Shown piece after piece: positions 45,596-53,102 of a stretch of 64,000 nucleotides of DNA. Position numbers and translations under genes: made by a program. Source of the DNA: an uncultured Rivibacter sp. (GTDB lineage Bacteria > Pseudomonadota > Gammaproteobacteria > Burkholderiales > Burkholderiaceae). The stretch lies in NCBI GenBank assembly GCA_946480925.1, contig CAMLLU010000003.1, positions 62,001 to 126,000 on the forward strand. Direction: 5' to 3'. Below the pieces are notes generated by a model. It was not told where the DNA came from and searched no databases. It worked only from the letters and a program-made list of their open reading frames with translations. How positions within the stretch are numbered: the stretch's first letter is position 1; the number at the start of each line of letters is the position of its first letter.

Positions 45596-45632
45596 AGCCT
45601 GGCGGCATCGGCGATGCCGTTGCCGCGTCGAA

Positions 45633-45661
45633 CCGTCATGCGTTCGACATGGGTTGGTAAC
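45633..45661 (+). promoter_or_regulatory. Candidate PhoB box upstream of the first phoX gene
   Basis: Three Pho-like 7-mers recur every 11 nt: CCGTCAT (45633), TCGACAT (45644) and TGGTAAC (45655). Exactly 10 nt after the last, TAGCAT (45672-45677) can serve as -10. The later repeats are weak matches to CTGTCAT; support comes from phase and from the same layout at the second phoX gene. Confidence 0.45.
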
Positions 45662-45719
45662 AAGTGCTTCCTAGCATGCGCGGCGTTCACAACGACACCC
45701 CACGCAAGGAGTACCACTC

Positions 45720-47570
45720 ATGTCGCATCTCACCGACCGCGCCCGTGCCGAGGCGGCCGCTGCCAAGGGCCGCACTGAAGTCGATCACGTGCCCGGGCAG
45801 ATGTTCGAAGACGTGTTGCGGCAGGCAAAGCTGCAGCGCCGCGGTCTGCTCAAGGGCTCGTTCGGTGCTTCGATCGCCGCTGTGTTCAGCGGCAGTGCGC
45901 TGACGGCCTGCGGTGGTGGCGATGACGATCCCGCGCCTGCACCGGCCCCGGCCGTGAGCTACAAGGTCGAATTCGAGGGCGTGGCTGCGATGACGGGTGA
46001 TACCGTTGTCGTGCCCGAAGGCTACACGGCCGAGGTGCTGTTCAGTGCTGGCGATGCGGTAGTGGCTGGAGCCACGGCCTACACCGGCACCTTCCTCGAC
46101 TCTGCAGGGACTGAGCAGATCGCTGGCGGCAACCACGACGGCATGGAGTTCTATGAGTTGCCTGGCGTGGACCCGAACAAAGGCGGCTTGCTGGCCATCA
46201 ACCACGAGCTGCCCGACTATCAGATCCTGTTCACCGGCGGCACCTACGACGCGGCTACGGCCACGGCCGAGCAGAAGAAGATCGCGCTGTCGGCCGTCGG
46301 CGTGTCGGTGATCGAGGTGGCGGCCGACGCCAACGGCAAGTGGGCGGTGAAGGCCAACTCGACTTTCAACAAGCGCTACAGCGGCAACACTGTCTACAAC
46401 GTCACCGGCCCGGCGGCTGCCACGGTGGGCGCCACCGTGGTGGGCACCCTCAACAACTGTTCGAGCGGCCGCACGCCGTGGGGTACCTACCTCACCTGCG
46501 AAGAGACCACTGACAACTACATCGACCCGACGCAACCCGAAGTTGGGTACGGCTGGGTGGTCGAGATCGACCCGCAAGGCACGCTGACAGGGCTGCCTGC
46601 CAAGCGCACGGCGCTGGGCCGCTTCGACCACGAGAACACCGGCTACATGCTCGACGCGAACGACAACGTCGCGATCTACATGGGTGACGACGGTACCCCG
46701 GGCTGCATCTACAAGTTCGTGCCGAGCGGCAAATACAACGCCAGCGACCGTGCGGCGAACGCCAGCCTGCTGGATACCGGCACCCTGTATGCAGCCAAGT
46801 TCAATGCCGACGGCACCGGCCAGTGGATCGCGCTGGTGCAGGGGCAGAACGGGCTCGTTGCCGGTGCGCAGGACCCGGGCAACTACACGCAGAGCGTCAC
46901 GCCGCCAACGCTGGTGACAGTCGACTTCAACACGCAAGCCGACGTGCTGATCAACACCAAGGCCGCCGCTCGCGTGGCCGGCGCCACGCTGATGGACCGC
47001 CCCGAGTGGATCAGCATCGACCCGGACAAGCGCATCTACGTGACGCTCACCAACAACGGCGGCCGCCAGGTCACTGATGCAGCCAACCCGCGTGTGACCA
47101 ACTCACACGGCCACATCGTCCGTTGGACGGAAGACGGCAACACGCCCACCGCCACCACCTTCAAGTGGGAGATCTTCCTGCTGGGTGGTGATCCGCGGCT
47201 CACGGCGAGCAACCTGCGCGGAAACATCAACGGCGATACCTTCTCGAGCCCGGACGGCATCCGCGTGGACAGCCAGGGCCGCCTTTGGGTGCAGACCGAC
47301 GCCGGCACCGGCACGTCGATCACCAACACCTTCGGCAACAACTCGATGTACTACGTCGATGCCGAAACCCGCGAGTCCACACGCTTCTTGGTAGGCCCCA
47401 ACGGTTGCGAGATCACCGGCCTGACCTACACGCCGGACCTGAAGACCTTCTTCATCAACATCCAGCATCCGACCGGCACGTGGCCGTCCAGCGTGCAAGG
47501 CAACTCACTGCCTCCGCGCTCGTCGACCATCGTCGTGCGCCGCACCGACGGCAAGCCCGTCGGTGCCTGA
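45720..47570 (+). CDS. phoX: PhoX-family alkaline phosphatase (DUF839), Tat-exported lipoprotein
   Basis: The 616-residue protein has a long N-region, a twin-arginine motif LQRRGLLKG, a hydrophobic stretch and a lipobox LTAC-GGG, so it should be exported folded by Tat and possibly lipidated. The mature part has PhoX blocks: GGNHDGMEFYELPG, LLAINHELPD, NNCSSGRTPWGTYLTCEET (with the iron-ligand Cys region), IYMGDDGTPGCIYKFV and FSSPDGIRVD. PhoX enzymes are Ca/Fe-dependent phosphomonoesterases induced by phosphate starvation. AAGGAG precedes the ATG. A second, larger PhoX gene follows in tandem after two hairpins. Confidence 0.9.
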   Translation: MSHLTDRARAEAAAAKGRTEVDHVPGQMFEDVLRQAKLQRRGLLKGSFGASIAAVFSGSALTACGGGDDDPAPAPAPAVSYKVEFEGVAAMTGDTVVVPEGYTAEVLFSAGDAVVAGATAYTGTFLDSAGTEQIAGGNHDGMEFYELPGVDPNKGGLLAINHELPDYQILFTGGTYDAATATAEQKKIALSAVGVSVIEVAADANGKWAVKANSTFNKRYSGNTVYNVTGPAAATVGATVVGTLNNCSSGRTPWGTYLTCEETTDNYIDPTQPEVGYGWVVEIDPQGTLTGLPAKRTALGRFDHENTGYMLDANDNVAIYMGDDGTPGCIYKFVPSGKYNASDRAANASLLDTGTLYAAKFNADGTGQWIALVQGQNGLVAGAQDPGNYTQSVTPPTLVTVDFNTQADVLINTKAAARVAGATLMDRPEWISIDPDKRIYVTLTNNGGRQVTDAANPRVTNSHGHIVRWTEDGNTPTATTFKWEIFLLGGDPRLTASNLRGNINGDTFSSPDGIRVDSQGRLWVQTDAGTGTSITNTFGNNSMYYVDAETRESTRFLVGPNGCEITGLTYTPDLKTFFINIQHPTGTWPSSVQGNSLPPRSSTIVVRRTDGKPVGA

Positions 47571-47593
47571 CAACAACCAAGGCGCGGATACCA

Positions 47594-47652
47594 CGCGGGG
47601 TTCGCAGTCCCCGCGCACACAAAGGGGGCTGGCTGGTTGGCCAGCCCTTCCT
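47594..47652 (+). terminator. Two consecutive hairpins after the first phoX gene
   Basis: CGCGGGG pairs with CCCCGCG (47594-47615). Then GGGCTGGC pairs with GCCAGCCC around a 6-nt loop (47626-47647), followed by TTCCTGCTTTCG. The second hairpin resembles an intrinsic terminator with an imperfect T-tract, and probably separates the two phoX transcripts. Confidence 0.65.
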
Positions 47653-47680
47653 GCTTTCGTATCAAGCGACGGCGCATGGG

Positions 47681-47720
47681 CAGTCATGGTTTTGTCATGA
47701 ATGTTTCACGGCTCATTCAC
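47681..47720 (+). promoter_or_regulatory. Tandem PhoB boxes upstream of the second phoX gene
   Basis: Four 7-mers lie in perfect 11-nt phase: CAGTCAT (47681), TTGTCAT (47692), GTTTCAC (47703) and CATTCAC (47714). TAACCT follows exactly 10 nt later (47731-47736) as a -10 candidate. This matches the direct-repeat Pho box (CTGTCAT-N4 units) and its usual spacing to -10. It is the clearest such site in the window. Confidence 0.72.
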
Positions 47721-47776
47721 GCAGCCTGCCTAACCTCGCGCGGCTTTTCAACAACTCCGCAGTAGGACCACGATCC

Positions 47777-49975
47777 ATGAACAAGCGCGTCGAGCTCTCC
47801 CCCAGCGACATCGACCCCGATGACATCGATCTCAACAATTCCGGCAACACGACGTTCCAGTCGGTGCTGGAGGCGCGCATTGGCCGCCGTTCATTGCTGC
47901 GTGGTGCCGTCGGCAGTGCGGCAACCGCGGTTTTCGGCAGCATCAGCCTCGCGGCTTGTGGCGGCAGCGACGACGATGCTCCTGCGCCGACGCCTGCTCC
48001 TGCTCCCGCGCCGATCGAAAAGCTCGGCTTCACGGCGGTGCCCAAGAGCTTGGCCGACGCCATTGCCGTGCCGGCGGGCTACACCGCGACGGTGCTGTAC
48101 CGCTGCGGTGATCCGCTGGCATCGGGCGTGGCTGCCTACCAGAACGACGGCACGGACGGCAACTTTGAGCAGCGTGCCGGCGATTGCCATGACGGCATCG
48201 AATACTTCGGTCTGAAGAGCGACGGCTCCGGCCCCGACGCCACCAACAGCGACCGCGGTCTGCTGGGCATGAACCATGAGTACCAGCAGAACCAGTGGCT
48301 GTTCCCGAACGGCCCGACGGCTGCCCCGCGCCCCGCAGCTGAAGTCGACAAGGAAGTCGCCGTGCACGGCGTCTCGGTCGTCGAAGTCCGTCGCAGCAGC
48401 AACGCCGTCACCTACGTGCAGGACTCCGCGTTCAACCGCCGCGTCACCGCCGCCACCGAGATCCTGTTGTCAGGCTCCGCGGCCGGCAACGCGCTGATGA
48501 AGACCAAGTTCTCCACCGACGGCGCCAAGACCCGCGGCACGCAGAACAACTGCGGCACCGGCACCACCCCCTGGGGCACGCTGCTGACCTGCGAAGAGAA
48601 CTGGGCCGGCTACTTCAAGCGCGCCGCCGGGGACAACACCCTGCGTGACGCGAAGACGGTGTTCTCGCTCACGCGTTATGGCGTTGCCCAGAACACCAAC
48701 GGCCGCTATGCCTGGGCTACCGCCGGCAGCGACGACATCTATGCGCGTTGGGATGCCGGCCTGACGGGCACCTCGACCGACGGCACCGACGACTACCGCA
48801 ACGTGGCCAACACCTTCGGCTACAACGTGGAGATCGACCCCTACGACAAGACTGCGACCGTCAAGAAGCGCACCGCCATGGGCCGCTTCGCGCACGAGGC
48901 GGCTGCCTACACCAAGGCGGTGGCAGGCAAGCCGCTGGCCTTCTACATGGGTGACGACTCCCGCGGCGAGTACATCTACAAGTTCGTGAGCGACGCCACC
49001 TGGAGCGCGGCCGACGCCACGCCGACCAACCGCATCGCCACCGGCGACAAGTACCTCGACGCCGGCAAGCTCTACGCCGCCAAGTTCAACGCCGACGGCT
49101 CCGGCGAGTGGCTGCTGCTGGACATCAGCGTCGATGCCATCAAGAACTACGCGAGCTATGCCTTCGCCGACCAGGCCGACGTGCTGATCAACGCCCGCGT
49201 GGCCGCTGACGCCGTGGGTGCTACCAAGATGGACCGCCCCGAGTGGAGCGCCGTCCACCCGACCACCAACGACATCTACTTCACGCTGACCAACAACAGC
49301 AACCGCGTCCTCGCGGCAGCCAGTGGCAAGCAGGTGGTCGATGCGGCCAACCCGCGTGCCTACAACGACGCTGACGGCAAGGCGGAAAAGAGCAACGTCA
49401 ACGGCCACATCATCCGCATTGCCGAGACCGGCAACGAGCAGGCGGCCACCACCTTCAAGTGGGACGTCTACCTGTTCGGCTCCGAAGCCGATGCCGACGC
49501 AACCATCAACCTGTCGGGCCTGACCGATGAGCAGGACTTCTCCAGCCCCGACGGCCTGCGCTTCACACCCAGCACCGGGCTGTGCTGGATCGAGACCGAT
49601 GACGGCGCGTACACCGACGTCACCAACTGCATGCTGCTGGCCAGCGTGGCCGGTGTGCAGGGCGACGGCGCCCAGCTCACGGTGAACAACACGCTCGACA
49701 CTGCCACCGCGAGCGTCGACACCTACATGGGCCGCAAGCCGACGACCGACACGCTCAAGCGCTTCCTCGTGGGGCCAGCCGGCGGCGAGGTCACCGGCAT
49801 CTGCGGGACGCCGGACGGCAAGGCACTGTTCATCAACATCCAGCACCCCGGCGAAGAGACCACGTCGCCGTCGGCGACGACCTACCAGAGCCACTGGCCT
49901 GATGGCGGCACGGCACGTCCGCGTTCCGCAACCGTCGTGATCACCAAGAATGACGGCGGCCGCATCGGCACCTGA
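47777..49975 (+). CDS. phoX: PhoX-family alkaline phosphatase (DUF839), Tat-exported lipoprotein, larger paralogue
   Basis: The 732-residue protein has a twin-arginine signal IGRRSLLRG, hydrophobic core and lipobox LAAC-GGS. PhoX blocks include CHDGIEYFGLK, LLGMNHEYQQ, NNCGTGTTPWGTLLTCEENW, FYMGDDSRGEYIYKFV, DRPEWSAVHPTTND and FSSPDGLRFTP. It is longer than the first copy by inserts around residues 300-370 and near the C-terminus. Two export-competent PhoX proteins side by side suggest different substrates or conditions. A strong tandem Pho box lies upstream and a perfect terminator at 50031 follows. Confidence 0.92.
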   Translation: MNKRVELSPSDIDPDDIDLNNSGNTTFQSVLEARIGRRSLLRGAVGSAATAVFGSISLAACGGSDDDAPAPTPAPAPAPIEKLGFTAVPKSLADAIAVPAGYTATVLYRCGDPLASGVAAYQNDGTDGNFEQRAGDCHDGIEYFGLKSDGSGPDATNSDRGLLGMNHEYQQNQWLFPNGPTAAPRPAAEVDKEVAVHGVSVVEVRRSSNAVTYVQDSAFNRRVTAATEILLSGSAAGNALMKTKFSTDGAKTRGTQNNCGTGTTPWGTLLTCEENWAGYFKRAAGDNTLRDAKTVFSLTRYGVAQNTNGRYAWATAGSDDIYARWDAGLTGTSTDGTDDYRNVANTFGYNVEIDPYDKTATVKKRTAMGRFAHEAAAYTKAVAGKPLAFYMGDDSRGEYIYKFVSDATWSAADATPTNRIATGDKYLDAGKLYAAKFNADGSGEWLLLDISVDAIKNYASYAFADQADVLINARVAADAVGATKMDRPEWSAVHPTTNDIYFTLTNNSNRVLAAASGKQVVDAANPRAYNDADGKAEKSNVNGHIIRIAETGNEQAATTFKWDVYLFGSEADADATINLSGLTDEQDFSSPDGLRFTPSTGLCWIETDDGAYTDVTNCMLLASVAGVQGDGAQLTVNNTLDTATASVDTYMGRKPTTDTLKRFLVGPAGGEVTGICGTPDGKALFINIQHPGEETTSPSATTYQSHWPDGGTARPRSATVVITKNDGGRIGT

Positions 49976-50030
49976 GACACAACAAAAAGATTGGTGATGC
50001 AGGCGGGGTGTGCAGACCTCGCTACCTTGC

Positions 50031-50055
50031 GGGTCGGCTCATGCCGACCCTTTTT
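50031..50055 (+). terminator. Rho-independent terminator after the second phoX gene
   Basis: GGGTCGGC pairs perfectly with GCCGACCC around TCAT and is followed by TTTTTG. It separates phoX from the convergent fecR-like gene. Confidence 0.95.
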
Positions 50056-50076
50056 GCTTCTCAGGGCAGCTCGCGT

Positions 50077-50823
50077 TCAGCGTGCCGCGGGGTGGGTGCC
50101 GGCCGGGCGCTCGTCCATGTAGCCCCGGCCGTCCTTCACACCCTTGCGGCCCAGCGCTTCCCAGCGCGTGCGCTCGCCCACGAGGCGGGCGAGGAACTCC
50201 AGTTCTTCGTCGGTGTGGTTCAACGCCGCGGCAGGTGTGATGAGCCGGCCGCCCTTGGGCTCGACCTCACCCCAGAACGCCTGGTGGTAATCGGCCTGCG
50301 ACAGCACGCTTTCACCGCGCGTTTCGAGCGCCACCGTGCCGTAGCAGTTGCAGAAATAGCTGCGTCCGTCGGGGCGCACTTCGGTGTAGACGCCAGTGCC
50401 ACGGATGCCCGCCGTCAGTGAGGGGGTGCTCACCAGCCGCTGCCCGCCGCGGCCCCAGGCCGACACCACGCCGCCGGTGAGCAGGCGCAGCAGCGACACG
50501 AAATTGAGCGAGCGGCCGCGCTCCACGCGCAGCCGAGTGTTCTGCCTCAGGTGGAAGGCCGCTGCGCCGATCACGAACACGAGGCTGGAATCGGGGCCGG
50601 TCTCGACCGTGTCACCGCTCTGGATGCTGTCTTCGCGGCGCAGGCGCTGGCCATTGCCGAGCACGTCGCCGGTGAGCTGCACGATGTTGGACAGCCCCTG
50701 TGCGTGCACGGCCGCCACGCCACCCGCCGACACGAAAGCTGCTGCAGCCGCCAGCACATCACGGCGGCGGGTCCACAGCAGTTCCGGCTCGCGCCGGCCT
50801 TCGAGTCGGTGTACGTCCGTCAT
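50077..50823 (-). CDS. FecR-domain protein, exported
   Basis: The 248-residue protein has an N-terminal twin-arginine-like stretch (WTRRRDVLAAAAAFVSAGGVAAVHAQ) that may be a Tat signal. A FecR/DUF-type beta domain follows: GQRLRREDSIQSGDTVETGPDSSLVFVIG, LRQNTRLRVERG, STPSLTAGIRGTGVYTEVRPDG, and a C-x-C in YFCNCYGTVAL. FecR domains sense or bind in the periplasm, but no FecI sigma factor or receptor is next to it. It overlaps the BPSS1780 gene by 4 nt, so it is translated as the last gene of the thrB run. Function unknown. Confidence 0.82.
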   Translation of the reverse strand: MTDVHRLEGRREPELLWTRRRDVLAAAAAFVSAGGVAAVHAQGLSNIVQLTGDVLGNGQRLRREDSIQSGDTVETGPDSSLVFVIGAAAFHLRQNTRLRVERGRSLNFVSLLRLLTGGVVSAWGRGGQRLVSTPSLTAGIRGTGVYTEVRPDGRSYFCNCYGTVALETRGESVLSQADYHQAFWGEVEPKGGRLITPAAALNHTDEELEFLARLVGERTRWEALGRKGVKDGRGYMDERPAGTHPAAR

Positions 50824-51752
50824 GCGCTCTCCTGCAGGCTGAAGCTGTCGACGAAAGTGAAGTACAGCGAGGCGTAGAACACGGTCGAGAACATCAGCGC
50901 AGCCGGCATCACGGCCAGCGGCACCAGCTGAGGCTGGCCGATGAGCGTGAACGTCATCGTCGTGAGCGCCCCGAAAGCCAGCACCACCAGGCTCCACGCC
51001 AGGCCATAGCCGACGAAGGCGCCGAAGTTGCGCCAGCACGCCACGATGCTGAAGAACAGCGACTTGGCCACCGGCACGCCACCCCAGTGGATGAGGGCCG
51101 GCGCATGCCAGAACAGCAGTGACAGGGGGACGAACAGCAACACGCGCAGCAGCAGGCTGAACTGCAGCTGCGGGTCTTCGATCAGCGCGCGGTCGGCCGT
51201 GCGCGGCTGGCTGGCCGGCGCTTGCGGCACGGCGGTGGGTGTAGCGGTCTGCGCTTCTTCACTGCCTTGCGTGTCGGTAGAAGCCTGCGGCGCCTGCGAG
51301 TCCTCGGCAGGTGCCGGCGCAGGCGATGGCACAGGTGCCGTGCCTTGTTGCGCTTCACGCCACATGGCGTCCTGCCAGCGTTCGAGCCGGTTGCCGTCGA
51401 TGGCGCTGATCAACGCGACGGTCAGCACCACCGCCAGCGCATAGAGGCCACCGAGCTTGGCGAACTCGAGGCGCCGGGCACGGTCTGCCCGCAACGGCTC
51501 GACGAAGACGTCGGGCAACGGCGCGCGACCCTGCAGCGCCCGCTCGGTCGCGAGCATGAAGCCCAGCGTGACCACCGGCAGCGAAGCCAGCAGCAACAGC
51601 GCGCCGAGCCACGGCAGCACCAGCAGCAACAGCCCGCCGAACATGAACATCATGAACAGCCCGGTGAAGGCCAGCGGGTAGCGGAAGAACACCCGGAAGC
51701 CGCTGCGTACCCACAGCACGCCTTCACGGAAGCCGGCATGTTTGAGCTTCAT
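50820..51752 (-). CDS. BPSS1780 family membrane protein
   Basis: The 310-residue inner-membrane protein has paired N-terminal helices ([42 protein letters not shown]), a central helix, and C-terminal helices ([40 protein letters not shown]). The two halves are joined by a low-complexity Ala/Pro/Thr/Gln linker at about residues 145-195. The family, named for a Burkholderia locus, has no known function. It overlaps thrB by 4 nt upstream and the FecR gene by 4 nt downstream. Confidence 0.85.
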   Translation of the reverse strand: MKLKHAGFREGVLWVRSGFRVFFRYPLAFTGLFMMFMFGGLLLLVLPWLGALLLLASLPVVTLGFMLATERALQGRAPLPDVFVEPLRADRARRLEFAKLGGLYALAVVLTVALISAIDGNRLERWQDAMWREAQQGTAPVPSPAPAPAEDSQAPQASTDTQGSEEAQTATPTAVPQAPASQPRTADRALIEDPQLQFSLLLRVLLFVPLSLLFWHAPALIHWGGVPVAKSLFFSIVACWRNFGAFVGYGLAWSLVVLAFGALTTMTFTLIGQPQLVPLAVMPAALMFSTVFYASLYFTFVDSFSLQESA

Positions 51753-52711
51753 TCGGTGCGCAGGTAGTGCCACGGGGTGTTGACGCGTTCGCGCAGTACC
51801 CGCTCGAAGTGCGTGGGGTCGTGGGGCTTGAGCATCGAGGCTTCGCGCGGCAGGTGGAAGTCCCACAGTCGCGAGATCCAGAAGCGCAGGGCGCCTGCGC
51901 GCAGCAGAGCCGGCAGCAGGCGAAGCTCGTCGCCGCTCAGTCGGCGCACGCCGTCGTAGGCGGCCATGAAGGCATTGGCCCGTTCCTCGTCGAGCCGGCC
52001 GCTGTCGAGGTCGATGCACCAGTCGTTCAGACACACGGCAATGTCGAACAGGAAGGTGTCGCAGCCGGCGAAGTAGAAGTCGAAGAAGCCGGTGAGTTCG
52101 TGGCCTTCGAACATCACGTTGTCGCGGAACAGGTCGGCATGGATGGGGCCTCGTGGCAGTGCCTTGTAGGCCGCCGTGCCCGCCAGTGCCAGCTGGAAGG
52201 CCAGTTCAGCCTCGATGAGCTCGCGTTGTGCCACGTCGAGATAAGGCGCGACCACCGGCACCGTCTCCTGCCACCAGGCTAGGCCTCGCAGATTGGGTTG
52301 CTGGCGCGGGTAGTCGCGCCCGGCTTCATGCATGCGCGCCAACATGGCGCCCACCTGCTCGCAGTGCTCCACGGCTGGCGCGAGCTGGTGGCTGCCGCGC
52401 AGCTTGTCGACCACCGCCGCGGGTTTGCCTTTGAGCGTGAGCAGGATCTCGCCGGTGCCGTCGGCCTGGGGCTCGGGCACCTGGATGCCGTGCTGCGCCA
52501 GGTGCTTCATCAGGTGCAGGTAGAACGGCAGCTGCTCGTGCGTGAGCCGCTCGAACAGCGTGAGCACGTAGGCGCCGCGTTCGGTGGTGGCGAAGTAGTT
52601 GGTGTTCTCGATGCCCGAGGTGATGCCCTTGAAGTCGAGCAGTTGCCCGAGTTGCAGTGCTGTCATCAGCTCGGCGGCTTCGTCGAAGCCGACTTCGGTA
52701 AAGACCGCCAT
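51749..52711 (-). CDS. thrB: Homoserine kinase, aminoglycoside-phosphotransferase type
   Basis: The 320-residue kinase belongs to the APH/choline-kinase-like ThrB form rather than the GHMP form. It has [26 protein letters not shown], the catalytic loop [16 protein letters not shown] and the following [19 protein letters not shown] with the metal Asp. It phosphorylates homoserine in threonine synthesis. The betaproteobacterial start [16 protein letters not shown] is normal. It is 12 bp downstream of the DUF2782 gene, and the order DUF2782-thrB-BPSS1780 is conserved in Burkholderiales. Confidence 0.93.
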   Translation of the reverse strand: MAVFTEVGFDEAAELMTALQLGQLLDFKGITSGIENTNYFATTERGAYVLTLFERLTHEQLPFYLHLMKHLAQHGIQVPEPQADGTGEILLTLKGKPAAVVDKLRGSHQLAPAVEHCEQVGAMLARMHEAGRDYPRQQPNLRGLAWWQETVPVVAPYLDVAQRELIEAELAFQLALAGTAAYKALPRGPIHADLFRDNVMFEGHELTGFFDFYFAGCDTFLFDIAVCLNDWCIDLDSGRLDEERANAFMAAYDGVRRLSGDELRLLPALLRAGALRFWISRLWDFHLPREASMLKPHDPTHFERVLRERVNTPWHYLRTE

Positions 52712-52723
52712 GGTGCAGGCGGC

Positions 52724-53053
52724 CTAGAACGTGAGGATGTGCCAGACGCGCTGGCCGGCGACGCCACGGCTGCCGCTCTGGCTCAGGTCTCGCGAGCCTT
52801 CTGCGGGCAGCACCTCGTAGGGGACCGTGGTGCCGACCTTGGGCGTGACGGTGATGCGCCGCACCTCGCCGCGAATCTTCAGTTCTTCGACCCGTGAGCC
52901 CTCGTCTTCGAACTTGCTGCGCTGCACGGCAGGCTCGTTCGGCAGGGCCGTCGGCGTTTCGGCCGCAGGCTGCTGCGCATGGGCTGGTTGCAGGGCCGCC
53001 ACTGCGGCCAGCACCAGGCCACCGATCGGAAGGGCGAGTGTGCGTGGGCTCAT
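52724..53053 (-). CDS. DUF2782 family exported protein
   Basis: The 109-residue protein has a signal peptide (LALPIGGLVLAAVAALQPAHAQ), a short Pro/Ala-rich linker, then the DUF2782 core: RVEELKIRGEVRRITVTPKVGTTVPYEVLPAEGSRDL and a WHILTF ending. Function is unknown; a small envelope protein is likely. It is divergent from polA with 49 bp between starts and leads the thrB run. Confidence 0.88.
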   Translation of the reverse strand: MSPRTLALPIGGLVLAAVAALQPAHAQQPAAETPTALPNEPAVQRSKFEDEGSRVEELKIRGEVRRITVTPKVGTTVPYEVLPAEGSRDLSQSGSRGVAGQRVWHILTF

Positions 53054-53102
53054 GAAACGATTGTAGGCGCGGGCCTACACCCTGGCGGGCACAATCCGGC
53101 GG

